DNA of 64,000 bases from JBGMEA01 sp041447245. Lineage in GTDB: Bacteria > Bacillota > Clostridia > Eubacteriales > Anaerofustaceae. A program made the position numbers and the translations under genes. Below are positions 27,449 through 37,005 of this stretch, one piece after another (position 1 is the stretch's first letter; each line of letters starts with the position of its first letter). The notes under the pieces are model-generated. The model saw only the letters and a list, made by a program, of their open reading frames with translations. It was not told where the DNA came from and did no database searches. The stretch is taken from contig JBGMEA010000027.1 in assembly GCA_041447245.1 (NCBI GenBank), forward strand, positions 62,001 to 126,000, given 5' to 3'.

Positions 27449-28215
27449 GAAAAATTCCAGTCCCCTGTTTTCCATTTTTTTCTATATTCTAGCATGGACT
27501 TAATTTGTATTATCATTAATTTAAAATTTTTTGCTCCCCCGCGTTCCCAACGATGCCGTACAACAAAGTGAGGATTGTATTCTACTTTTGCATATCTGCG
27601 TATTTCACGCGACAAATCTGCGTCCTCAAAATACAGAAAAAATCGTTCATCAAATCCCCCGACTTTTTTTAAGAGATCAGTTCGAACAAACATAAAACAA
27701 CCGGTAGCAAACTCGATATCAAAAACCGAATTCTGATCTAGCTCTCCCATTTCATACTCTTTTCGATAGTTTTGCAGCAACTTCAGGTTAACTCTTCGGG
27801 ACACCAAATAAATCAGTTTCGGATCTCTTTTCGGAAGAACCTGCAATGTACCATCCAAACCTACTACTTTCGGAGAAAGCAATCCGATTTCTTTGTGTTG
27901 ATTCATATACTCAACCATGGAAGTCACAACATAATTATCAAAAACAATATCCGGATTAACATAGATGTGGTATTGTGAATCGATTCGTTCAAGAATTTTA
28001 TTGTGAGCCGCACCAAATCCAATATTTTGATCCAAAGAAATCAGCTCAATCTTATCGTTCACATAATGATTTATGATATCGACTGTGTCGTCGGAAGAAT
28101 GATTGTCAATCACATACATCCGATAATCCAAATTATCGGAAAAAGATAGAAATGATTCCAGCATCTTTTCGATATCTTTCGAGCTGTTATAGGTCACAAC
28201 CGATAAGGTAATCAT
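27445..28215 (-). CDS. Glycosyltransferase family 2 (WbbL-like rhamnosyltransferase)
   Basis: The 256-residue enzyme has ITLSVVTYNSSKDI at the start, DNHSSDDTV, and YVNPDIVFD in place of a DXD motif. The late GGFDERFFLYFEDADLSREI is typical of WbbL/RfbF-type rhamnosyltransferases. ATG 28215 with GAGTG upstream is chosen; a TTG at 28227 is an alternative start. It directly follows rfbB, so use of dTDP-L-rhamnose as donor is likely. Confidence 0.88.
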   Translation of the reverse strand: MITLSVVTYNSSKDIEKMLESFLSFSDNLDYRMYVIDNHSSDDTVDIINHYVNDKIELISLDQNIGFGAAHNKILERIDSQYHIYVNPDIVFDNYVVTSMVEYMNQHKEIGLLSPKVVGLDGTLQVLPKRDPKLIYLVSRRVNLKLLQNYRKEYEMGELDQNSVFDIEFATGCFMFVRTDLLKKVGGFDERFFLYFEDADLSREIRRYAKVEYNPHFVVRHRWERGGAKNFKLMIIQIKSMLEYRKKWKTGDWNFS

Positions 28216-28242
28216 ATGTTCACTCAAATTGCATCCCTTTTT

Positions 28243-29298
28243 TTATTTGTTGGAATAATATTGATCATAATAATTCAAATAATCACCGGTACGAACATTA
28301 GCCATCCATTCGTCATGAGATAGATACCATTCAATGGTTTCCTTAATGCCTTCTTCAAATGTGTAACTCGGTTTCCATCCAAGTTCAGTTGTGATTTTCG
28401 TATTATCAATAGCATAACGTCTATCGTGACCAAGACGATCTTCCACGTAAGTAATCAGATTTTCGGATTTGCCGAGAATAGAAAGAATCAATTTCACGAT
28501 TTCGAGATTGGCTTTTTCGTTATTTCCTCCGACATTGTATACTTCTCCGACAACACCCTTCAACAATACTGTTTCGATTGCGTAGCAATGATCGTGAACG
28601 TGTAACCAATCACGAACCTGCATGCCGTCTCCATAGACAGGAAGCGCTTTATCTTCCAGTGCATTTCCGATCATGAGGGGAATCAGTTTTTCCGGGAATT
28701 GATACGGACCATAATTATTGGAGCAACGTGTAATATTCACAGGGAAATGAAACGTCTGTGCATACGCACGAACCACCATATCCGCCGAAGCTTTACTTGC
28801 CGAATAAGGACTGTTCGGTGCAAGCGGGGTTGATTCGATAAACATTCCTGTTTTCCCCAATGCTCCATACACTTCATCAGTTGAGACTTGCAAATATTTT
28901 ACCCCGTTGCGATAAGTAGGATATCCATTCTCATCTTTGCCATTTTGCCAATATTCTTTTGCATGATCCAAAAGACACTGCGTACCCAAAACATTCGTGC
29001 GCAAAAATAATTCAGGATCTCTGATACTGCGATCTACATGACTTTCCGCAGCAAAATTAACAACATAATCAAATTGGTACTGGTCAAACAGTGACTTTAC
29101 AAGCTCTCTGTCCGTAATATCACCTTTCATGAAAACATGATTCGGCGCATTTTTCACGGCTACAAGATTCTCCATATTCCCGGCATAAGTCAATGCATCT
29201 AGATTAACAATTGACCAATCCGGATGTTTTTTTACCATTAAATTCACAAAATTAGATCCGATAAAGCCGGCTCCACCTGTCACCAATACTGGTTTCAT
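28243..29298 (-). CDS. rfbB: dTDP-glucose 4,6-dehydratase
   Basis: The 351-residue extended SDR enzyme makes dTDP-4-keto-6-deoxyglucose. It has the NAD loop VTGGAGFIGSNFV at the N-terminus, STDEVYG with the catalytic acidic residues, and YSASKAS with the YxxxK pair. NITRCSNNYGPYQFPEKLIP is diagnostic for RmlB. It is the last of the four rhamnose genes (order rfbD, rfbA, rfbC, rfbB). Confidence 0.97.
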   Translation of the reverse strand: MKPVLVTGGAGFIGSNFVNLMVKKHPDWSIVNLDALTYAGNMENLVAVKNAPNHVFMKGDITDRELVKSLFDQYQFDYVVNFAAESHVDRSIRDPELFLRTNVLGTQCLLDHAKEYWQNGKDENGYPTYRNGVKYLQVSTDEVYGALGKTGMFIESTPLAPNSPYSASKASADMVVRAYAQTFHFPVNITRCSNNYGPYQFPEKLIPLMIGNALEDKALPVYGDGMQVRDWLHVHDHCYAIETVLLKGVVGEVYNVGGNNEKANLEIVKLILSILGKSENLITYVEDRLGHDRRYAIDNTKITTELGWKPSYTFEEGIKETIEWYLSHDEWMANVRTGDYLNYYDQYYSNK

Positions 29299-29313
29299 AA
29301 ATTCAATCCTCCG

Positions 29314-29871
29314 TTAGAACGCTATATTCGCTTCTTGAAAAGTAGGCAGTATCTTATCTTTATCAGACAATAGTATATCTGCGTAATTTTTTATCGGCCA
29401 ATCAATGTCGATATCTTGATCATTATAGATAATTCCCCCATCAAATTCAGGATGATAGAGGTTTGTACATTTGTAGGTAAAGACAGCTTCATCCGACAAT
29501 ACCAAAAAACCATGTGCGAATCCTTCCGGCACGTAAAACATTTTCTTATTTTCGGAAGAAAGTATTACTCCAGCATATTTCCCATACGTAGGAGAATTTT
29601 TTCTCAGATCAACTCCGACATCGTATACTTCGCCGGACAATACTCTTACGAGTTTACCTTGTGAAAATTTCGTTTGAAAATGAAGTCCGCGGAGAACTCC
29701 TTTTTTTGACTTAGATTCGTTATCTTGCACAAAATTCATTGTCAAGCCATTTTTTTCAAACACTTCCCGGTTGTAGGTTTCCATAAAATAGCCGCGGGTA
29801 TCAGAAAAAATGGTTGGTTCAATGATAACCAACCCTTCAATCCCCGTTTGAATCACATTTATATCAGCCAT
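29314..29871 (-). CDS. rfbC: dTDP-4-dehydrorhamnose 3,5-epimerase
   Basis: The 185-residue cupin epimerase has FSDTRGYFMETYN, QDNESKSKKGVLRGLHFQ with the catalytic His, and the late VPEGFAHGFLVLSD. The second step after rfbB yields dTDP-4-keto-L-rhamnose. Its start shares one base with the rfbA stop (TAATG). Confidence 0.96.
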   Translation of the reverse strand: MADINVIQTGIEGLVIIEPTIFSDTRGYFMETYNREVFEKNGLTMNFVQDNESKSKKGVLRGLHFQTKFSQGKLVRVLSGEVYDVGVDLRKNSPTYGKYAGVILSSENKKMFYVPEGFAHGFLVLSDEAVFTYKCTNLYHPEFDGGIIYNDQDIDIDWPIKNYADILLSDKDKILPTFQEANIAF

Positions 29872-30743
29872 TATCGTTCCTTTCTTGCCAACTGTTCAAT
29901 GTACTTACCATACTCAGTTTTGATGAGGGGTTTGGCTAAATCCAAGAGCTGATTTTGATTAATATACCCCATAGCATAGGCAATTTCCTCGATACATGCA
30001 ATATACAATCCCTGTCTTTTTTGTATCATTTCTACAAAATTACCTGCAGCTATCAGGTCTTTGTGCGTACCTGTATCCAACCATGCAGTACCTCTCCCAA
30101 GGATTTCAACTTTCAGCTCATCCCTTTTCATATACTCTTCATTAACCGAAGTGATTTCAAGCTCCCCTCGGGCAGATGGTCGAATATTTTTTGCAATCTC
30201 AACAACTTTATTATCGTAAAAATACAATCCCGGCACAGCAAAGTTAGATTTCGGGTTAACTGGCTTTTCTTCGATCGAAATTGCCTTCCCTTTATCATCA
30301 AATTCCACTACACCATATGCTTGCGGTTCGTTAACATAATAACCAAAAATAATAGCACCTTCATTCAATTCTGCTGCTTTTTGCACACTTTTGCTAAATC
30401 CATGCCCATAAAAAATATTATCTCCCAATACCAATGCACACTGGTCATTTCCTATGAAATCTTCTCCAATAATAAATGCTTCAGCTAACCCGTTGGGGGC
30501 TTCCTGGATTTTGTAGCTGAAGTGCAGTCCCAATTGTTCTCCAGTTCCAAACAATCTTTGAAAAAAAGGAAGATCAACAGGTGTCGAAATAATTAATATC
30601 TCTCGAATACCAGCCAACATAAGCGTTGAAAGAGGATAGTAAATCATAGGTTTGTCATAGATTGGTAACATCTGTTTTGATACTGCTTGGGTGATCGGAT
30701 AGAGGCGTGTTCCGGATCCACCTGCTAAAATAATGCCCTTCAT
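29871..30743 (-). CDS. rfbA: Glucose-1-phosphate thymidylyltransferase
   Basis: The 290-residue nucleotidyltransferase makes dTDP-glucose. It has LAGGSGTRLYPITQAVSKQM at the N-terminus, with the signature G-x-G-T-R and the catalytic Lys. LGDNIFYG and EKPVNPKSNFAVPGLYFYD are typical of RmlA. It starts two bases after the rfbD stop. Confidence 0.97.
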   Translation of the reverse strand: MKGIILAGGSGTRLYPITQAVSKQMLPIYDKPMIYYPLSTLMLAGIREILIISTPVDLPFFQRLFGTGEQLGLHFSYKIQEAPNGLAEAFIIGEDFIGNDQCALVLGDNIFYGHGFSKSVQKAAELNEGAIIFGYYVNEPQAYGVVEFDDKGKAISIEEKPVNPKSNFAVPGLYFYDNKVVEIAKNIRPSARGELEITSVNEEYMKRDELKVEILGRGTAWLDTGTHKDLIAAGNFVEMIQKRQGLYIACIEEIAYAMGYINQNQLLDLAKPLIKTEYGKYIEQLARKER

Positions 30744-30745
30744 AG

Positions 30746-31606
30746 TTATACATCCTTATTTAAAACTAAATATTCTGTCAGCGATTCTTCCCAATTTCGA
30801 AACACATTTTTATCGATTGATTTCAGAGCTGCATTTTCGAGTACACTCCAAGCAGGGCGCTTCGCTGGACGGATAAATTGCTCGGTTGTAACAGGTACAA
30901 CCTTGACATCTATTTGTTTCAGTTCAAATATTTTTATCGCAAATTCATACCAACTGCACTGACCTTCACAAGTCGCATGGTATATGCCATATAAACCGCT
31001 CTCTATGAGCGATATAATTGCATTTGCCAAATCAACTGTAGATGTCGGAGACCCAATCTGATCATTGACAACCGTAATTTTATCATTTGTTTGAGCCAAC
31101 TTCAACATTGTACGAACAAAATTATTCCCTTCGCCATAAAGCCAGGCAGTTCGTAAAATATAATATTTCTTGCAGTTAGACTGAACAAATTGTTCACCTT
31201 CATATTTTGTTTTACCATATACTGCTACAGGTGCACATAGATCAGTTTCAATGTAGGGACGCTTTACTCCGTTTTCGATAATGCCCTCACCGCTAAATAC
31301 ATAATCCGTAGAAATATGTACCAATTCAATATCAAATTCATTACATAATTCAGCTAGATGTTTTGCACCAAGTGCATTGACTTTATATGCATTTTCTAAA
31401 TCTATTTCAGCGGCATCAACATTAGTATAAGCAGCACAATTAATCACAGCATCAGGCTTCACTTCATCAAACAATCGACGTAGGCAATCCATGTCAGTAA
31501 TATCTGCTTCCGGATAATCGAATGCTTTGTACGAAATACCTTTATTGTTGAATTGTTTTTGCATTTCCAATCCAAGCTGACCATTGGAACCAATAATTAA
31601 TATCAC
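30746..31606 (-). CDS. rfbD: dTDP-4-dehydrorhamnose reductase
   Basis: The 286-residue SDR enzyme completes dTDP-L-rhamnose. The NADPH loop is ILIIGSNGQLGLEM, followed by NCAAYTNVDAAE, STDYVFSG and the YGKTKYEGE YxxxK pair. GTG 31606 is chosen because GAGGTG lies six bases upstream; a longer in-frame start at 31672 adds an untypical N-terminus. A gap of about 150 bases separates it from the wzt gene upstream, so an internal promoter is possible. Confidence 0.95.
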   Translation of the reverse strand: MILIIGSNGQLGLEMQKQFNNKGISYKAFDYPEADITDMDCLRRLFDEVKPDAVINCAAYTNVDAAEIDLENAYKVNALGAKHLAELCNEFDIELVHISTDYVFSGEGIIENGVKRPYIETDLCAPVAVYGKTKYEGEQFVQSNCKKYYILRTAWLYGEGNNFVRTMLKLAQTNDKITVVNDQIGSPTSTVDLANAIISLIESGLYGIYHATCEGQCSWYEFAIKIFELKQIDVKVVPVTTEQFIRPAKRPAWSVLENAALKSIDKNVFRNWEESLTEYLVLNKDV

Positions 31607-31759
31607 TAAAAACACCTCAACTGCTTTTAAATATAACAAATTAATTTGCTTCATCGTTTGATTCAACGACATACAATAAGCAATAATTATTTATTGCCAT
31701 ATAACTGTTTTCCTATATACATATAATAACTAAGCAATTATCTCTCTATGTATATAGCT

Positions 31760-32503
31760 CTAATCACAAGATAAAGATTCAATGTAAGCCTTACAAACAA
31801 CCTTTGCTTCTCCTGACATTTTTACTTCTCCATTTTCCAACCATAACGCGTGAGTGCAAAGATTCATAACAGACTCATGAGAGTGAGAAACATATAATAA
31901 TGTTGTTCCATCTTTCATCATCTCGTTCATACGATGTTCACACTTTTTTTGAAAAGCATAATCTCCAACTGCTAATATTTCATCGACAATTAAAATATCC
32001 GGACGTACAACAGTTGCAATTGCAAATCCAAGACGTGCAGCCATCCCTGATGAATAATTTTTAATTGGCATATCAAGAAAATTTTCGAGTTCGGAAAATT
32101 CAACTATTTCATCAAATTTATCAAGCATAAATTTCTTCGAATAACCTAGCACAGCACCGTTTAAAAAAATGTTTTCGCGTGCAGTCAAATCCATATCAAA
32201 CCCTGCTCCCAATTCTATAAGTGGAGCCGTACTGCCATTCAAGCTTACACTGCCCTTATATGGTTTTAATATCCCGCATATTAATTTTAATAAAGTCGAT
32301 TTTCCTGACCCATTTACCCCGATTATTCCCCATGACTCGCCTTTTTTTATACCAAAAGAAATATCTTTTAATGCATAAAACTCCTGAAACATGAGTTGTC
32401 TTTTAGCAAATTTGATAAAATATTCTTTTAAACTATCTATCCGTTCAGTTGCCAAATTGAAGCGAACACTAACATGGTCAACACATATAATATTATCTTC
32501 CAA
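31760..32503 (-). CDS. Polysaccharide ABC exporter ATPase (Wzt/TagH-like)
   Basis: The 247-residue ATPase has Walker A GVNGSGKST (about residues 59-67), the signature YSSGMAARLG, Walker B ILIVDEILAVGD and the switch VSHSHES. It belongs to the polysaccharide and teichoic acid exporter group. It lacks the C-terminal carbohydrate-binding domain that some Wzt proteins use to recognise a capped chain, so recognition, if any, must differ. It pairs with the permease 19 bases upstream. Confidence 0.93.
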   Translation of the reverse strand: MEDNIICVDHVSVRFNLATERIDSLKEYFIKFAKRQLMFQEFYALKDISFGIKKGESWGIIGVNGSGKSTLLKLICGILKPYKGSVSLNGSTAPLIELGAGFDMDLTARENIFLNGAVLGYSKKFMLDKFDEIVEFSELENFLDMPIKNYSSGMAARLGFAIATVVRPDILIVDEILAVGDYAFQKKCEHRMNEMMKDGTTLLYVSHSHESVMNLCTHALWLENGEVKMSGEAKVVCKAYIESLSCD

Positions 32504-32522
32504 TTTATTTATCTCTTTTCAC

Positions 32523-33290
32523 TTATATATATAATATGAATTTATCTTGAGTCTTTTTAAATGTCCAAACGCCTAGAAGAAGAAAACAACAAGCAAATCC
32601 GATTCCGCCTAAAACAATTCTATAATCGCTGATTTGACCATATAACATTACATCTCTAAATTGAGAGATGTAATAATACATAGGATTCCCGAACAACACC
32701 AGATTTCTAAAATTATCTGGCAATATTGATGCAGGATAGAACACGGGAGTTAAATACATCCACACTGTTGTCAAAACCCCGTAAATATATTGAATATCTC
32801 TAAAAAAAACAACTGCTTGTGCTAAAAAAAGACCAAGCCCTAAACAGAAGATATAAATTTGAATTATGATGAATGGGAACATAAATACCCACCAAGTAAA
32901 CTTCACTCCAGTAATAATCATTACTAGCAGTAATGCTACCAGAGAAAATAATAAATTAACAAGAGAACTAGTTACTTTCGAGACAGGAAAAATATATTTG
33001 GGAACGTATGTTTTCTTTATTAAAGGAGCACTGGCCATAATTGATCCAATAGCCATTGTCGTGGATTCGGTCATAAAGTTAAACATTGTTTGACCAGTCA
33101 ATAAGTATACTGCATAATTAGGTATATCAAACCTAAATAATCGAGAAAAGACGATTGTCATAACAAGCATCATTAGCAATGGGTTTAAAATACTCCACAA
33201 ATAACCTAGAAAACTCCGTCTGTATTTTAATTTAATATCTCTTTTTACAAGTTGAATAATCAATTCCTTGTATTTTAATAAATTTTGCAA
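32523..33290 (-). CDS. Polysaccharide ABC exporter permease (Wzm/TagG-like)
   Basis: The 255-residue ABC-2 type permease has about six transmembrane helices. The N-terminus is the amphipathic VKRDIKLKYRRSFLGYLWSILNP typical of Wzm/TagG/KpsM, with residues 14-36 involved. With the ATPase just downstream it forms an exporter that moves undecaprenyl-linked glycan across the membrane after assembly in the cytoplasm. Confidence 0.93.
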   Translation of the reverse strand: MQNLLKYKELIIQLVKRDIKLKYRRSFLGYLWSILNPLLMMLVMTIVFSRLFRFDIPNYAVYLLTGQTMFNFMTESTTMAIGSIMASAPLIKKTYVPKYIFPVSKVTSSLVNLLFSLVALLLVMIITGVKFTWWVFMFPFIIIQIYIFCLGLGLFLAQAVVFFRDIQYIYGVLTTVWMYLTPVFYPASILPDNFRNLVLFGNPMYYYISQFRDVMLYGQISDYRIVLGGIGFACCFLLLGVWTFKKTQDKFILYI

Positions 33291-33451
33291 TACAATTTTT
33301 CTCCGAATTCAAAATATTTAAAATCAATAATTTTCTTGCGAATAATATTATACCATTGCTAAATTCTGATTAGCAACTATGCTGAAATAATTCACAAAAA
33401 TTTAACATAATAAATTGCATTTTGAATGTACCACTAGCAACTATATGTAAA

Positions 33452-36400
33452 TTATTTTTTGTTTTTTGTTAATTGTAAAATAACTTCTTCATCTAAGCGA
33501 TCTGTTGTGTATTTCTTATAGACAATATTATTTGCATTATTTCCGACGTATTTTCTTAAATCCTGATTTTCAATAAGTTCAGAAAGCGTTTGAATCCATT
33601 CTTCCGGTGATCTACATAAAAATCCATCAATTCTATTTGTAATAACATTATCAAGTTCGATATTGAAGCTAGCTACAGTTGGAACATGAACTAATGCTGC
33701 TTCGATCCATTTATTTTCTGATTTACATGCATGAAATATTGTATCTTCAAGCGGCATCAAATTAATATCAACAGAAGAAATTAAATTTTGCAATTCTCTC
33801 CAAGGCACAAATTTCACAATTCTTATTCTTTCTTTGTATTTAGTGAATCTATCATCCAATTTCAGTTCTCCGACAATTAATAAACATAATTGTTCATAAC
33901 GTTCCATTAAAGTAAAAATAACATTTGCGATCAGTTCAAAATCTTTGTTATGCGTACTAGTTCCGCTAAAATAACCTAAGCTGACCTCCTGACTAATCTT
34001 TTTATTATGTTGTTGAATTGTATGCTCAGATAGCAACATCATTTCGATGCTTGCCACGTTGCGATTCAGTAAAACAGTTTTATTGGGAAATTCTGTTTTT
34101 ATTTGATTCATTAAAGTTGTTGTGGACGCAATAAATCCGTCACTTGCCAACATGCACTTATATAAGCTGTTTGAATATGTCTCGAAATTTTTATATTCGT
34201 TATCCTTCATAAACTCTAGATCTTTTATGCGATCATATTTGAAGATATAATCATCAATGTTATACAAACATTGAATTTGTTTTTCTTTCGCCTTTTTAAA
34301 TATTTTTTTAATTCTTTTATTATATGACATTTTATATAAAATGATTGCATCATAATTTTCAATGTTGAACAATTGCAAATCCTTTAATAATATAATATCA
34401 GATTGTATTCCTTTTCTTAACAATTGTTCTTTGAAATGATCTACTCTATATCGAGACGAAATTGAATTATTTTCAATCAAGAAAAGTATTTGGGTTCTAA
34501 AATATGGATTATTTTCCAAACTTCTATTCTCCATATATTCGCTGATATTATCTAAAATATAATCCGCGTCTTGTTTATATAATATTCTTCCATTTTTGTA
34601 TTCTAAGACACGTTCTGCGGGTGCCCCGATATCAAAAACCATAATTGGCATTCCCATTTTTATTATCTCTTCGGTTGTAAATGAAAAAGTTTCTGGACAT
34701 ATCGATGGCATTAAAAATAAATCAATATCATGTTCATAGATTAATTCAGGAACCATTTCAATTGAGTATCTGCCAGTCTCTTGATAATGAGAACTTTTGA
34801 TATTTTCTGCAGATTCTCCAATTAAAATGATATTGATTTTCAATCCTCTTTGCTCAATTGTTCTCAATAATTCTTTTACAATATGGAGCCCTTTGTGATA
34901 TGTTAACACTCCTAAAATGCCAATATTTAATGTATCTGTTAATTTGTAATTTTTTCCTATCACATGTAAATTTTTTACAGTGTGAGGAGTGAGAGTAATA
35001 TTTAAATTCGTTCCATAAATCTTTCTTAATTTCTTTGAGGAATCATATGAAAAAAGAATAATTTCTGTACATTCGTGGAGAAATTTCCCCCAATGCTGCT
35101 CCCATTTTTCTTTTGATTTATACTCAGTAAAAATTATATATTTATTTTCAAGTAAGCAATGATTCGGATCAGTGCATTTTAAATCGCAATAATGTCCATC
35201 GCTATTTAATAGATTTAATGATGGGCATATAGCATAGTAATCATGCAAATAATAAACTAATTTTGATTCTGTCTGTTGTTTAAGACGAACAATAAATGTA
35301 AGTAACTCAAAAATATTTGGGTAAGTAACAATTTCATTAATATATATTGTTTCAATTGAAACATTCGAAAGAATATCTTGCAAGTATTCTATTGAAGAAA
35401 TAGTATATTGAAGATTGTCCTTTTCATAAATAAAATTTAGATAATAATTATTGTCATTAATGTTGTATCTCACATAAATACAAAAATATCCATCCGCCAA
35501 AAATCCATTAATTTTTTCTTCGATAAAATAAGATGCCCCACCTCCTAAATTATGATTAAATACGAGAATAACCTTTCTTATAGTTAAAAGCAAACTAATG
35601 ACCACGTAATCCCGTATTATTTTGACTGGATCATCGGCACAAAAAGCTGATACAGTTTGATTGTAATCTGGGTATCTTTCTTCAAGTTTTTTTGAATTTT
35701 GTTCAATTAATTGTTTTTTTTCAGCATCTACAAAGCTTCCTCCATGTTTATGAAACACAAATAGATTTTCAACAATTACGTTTCTATACCCATAAGAAAC
35801 TGCTCGTCTACACCAATCGTTTTCTTCTCCGTATCCCCGGAAAAAAGTTTTCTCGTCAAAATGCCCTATTTTATTTATTACATTTCTATTCATTCCCATA
35901 CAAAATCCGACTCCAGTAGGAATTGTCTGATAGGATGGTGCAATCTCTTGAAATGCAATATCTAACAATTCAAGTTCCATGTTTTCAAACATAGAATTGT
36001 TTTCTCCAAATTTTGGAAAACTACAAATCGTGCCACTGTTTGTAAATGGGGTTGATGATGCAACTGAATTATCTATTATAATTGGGCGCATTAGTCTTTC
36101 CAACCATAACTCAGGTAATTCTATATCCGAATTAACTAGAGCAACATGATTTTCGGCTTTCTCTAAGCCACGATTAACTGATGCAACAAATCCTAAGTTT
36201 TCGGTGTTATTAATAATAATCACTCGTTCATCATTTTTAGACAATTGGAGTAAGTATGGATATATTCTATCATCAGTACTGCAATCGTTAATGACAATCA
36301 AATTATAATCAATTTGGGTTTTTCTTAAACTAGAAAAAAGCGAATCAAAATACTCAAAACCATTATAAATAGGTAATATAATATCAATTTTGTTGTGATA

Positions 36401-36949
36401 AATAGTTTTACTATTTAAATGATTTACCTTTAAATCTGAAGAATTCCTTTCTGCCCACTTCTGCATATTTTTCTGTTTAATATTTGAAGATGAAATGTTG
36501 ATTGTTGCGTTATTCAAATTGTCAAATTTTACTAGATTTTTTAAATTTAGTAATCTAATTTTAAAAACTTTATTTCCTGTTGCTAAAAATAGAGAAATTT
36601 TGCATCTAGTGCTATTTAAAACAGTTATATATGATGCAAAACCTGAATTTAATGAATATTCATTTTGAAATTCGTGATAAACATCTTGCCTTTTGAATAT
36701 TTCGTCTTTAATGCTATAATCCTGTCTTGCATCATCACATTCGATAATTAATTCTATCTGATCTAATCTCTTTGTTTCATGAAAGACCCAACCATATATA
36801 TTGATAGTATTATCTGCTATTTCTATTGAATCAACACTATATCTGATATGGTATAATTTTCGAACAATTAATTTTACAAGATAGTTTTTTATTTTATATA
36901 CCTTTTTCTTGATACTATTCATTTTTTTAAAAATAGATTTGTTGTTCAT
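33452..36949 (-). CDS. Giant multi-domain glycosyltransferase (GT2 plus two GT4-like modules)
   Basis: The 1165-residue protein has several parts. Residues about 35-140 form a beta-rich module with an IYGWVFHE core. A GT2 domain spans about 187-430 (IDIILPIYNGFEYF, NDCSTDD, and GYGEENDWCRRA late in the domain). A GT4-like half spans about 450-830 (HNLGGGASYF; GVLTYHKGLHIV; PETFSFTTEEIIKMG). A second GT4-like module spans about 835-1165 (IENNSISSRYR; GYFSGTSTHNKDFE; ENKWIEAALV). Enzymes of this architecture can build several linkages of a repeat unit. Its coding sequence is among the most AT-rich in the window. It ends about 160 bases before the exporter genes. Confidence 0.88.
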   Translation of the reverse strand: MNNKSIFKKMNSIKKKVYKIKNYLVKLIVRKLYHIRYSVDSIEIADNTINIYGWVFHETKRLDQIELIIECDDARQDYSIKDEIFKRQDVYHEFQNEYSLNSGFASYITVLNSTRCKISLFLATGNKVFKIRLLNLKNLVKFDNLNNATINISSSNIKQKNMQKWAERNSSDLKVNHLNSKTIYHNKIDIILPIYNGFEYFDSLFSSLRKTQIDYNLIVINDCSTDDRIYPYLLQLSKNDERVIIINNTENLGFVASVNRGLEKAENHVALVNSDIELPELWLERLMRPIIIDNSVASSTPFTNSGTICSFPKFGENNSMFENMELELLDIAFQEIAPSYQTIPTGVGFCMGMNRNVINKIGHFDEKTFFRGYGEENDWCRRAVSYGYRNVIVENLFVFHKHGGSFVDAEKKQLIEQNSKKLEERYPDYNQTVSAFCADDPVKIIRDYVVISLLLTIRKVILVFNHNLGGGASYFIEEKINGFLADGYFCIYVRYNINDNNYYLNFIYEKDNLQYTISSIEYLQDILSNVSIETIYINEIVTYPNIFELLTFIVRLKQQTESKLVYYLHDYYAICPSLNLLNSDGHYCDLKCTDPNHCLLENKYIIFTEYKSKEKWEQHWGKFLHECTEIILFSYDSSKKLRKIYGTNLNITLTPHTVKNLHVIGKNYKLTDTLNIGILGVLTYHKGLHIVKELLRTIEQRGLKINIILIGESAENIKSSHYQETGRYSIEMVPELIYEHDIDLFLMPSICPETFSFTTEEIIKMGMPIMVFDIGAPAERVLEYKNGRILYKQDADYILDNISEYMENRSLENNPYFRTQILFLIENNSISSRYRVDHFKEQLLRKGIQSDIILLKDLQLFNIENYDAIILYKMSYNKRIKKIFKKAKEKQIQCLYNIDDYIFKYDRIKDLEFMKDNEYKNFETYSNSLYKCMLASDGFIASTTTLMNQIKTEFPNKTVLLNRNVASIEMMLLSEHTIQQHNKKISQEVSLGYFSGTSTHNKDFELIANVIFTLMERYEQLCLLIVGELKLDDRFTKYKERIRIVKFVPWRELQNLISSVDINLMPLEDTIFHACKSENKWIEAALVHVPTVASFNIELDNVITNRIDGFLCRSPEEWIQTLSELIENQDLRKYVGNNANNIVYKKYTTDRLDEEVILQLTKNKK

Positions 36950-37005
36950 TTAGTAATACCCCATTTTCAATATGTCATACGAAATCTGCTTATGATCGAA
37001 AAAGA

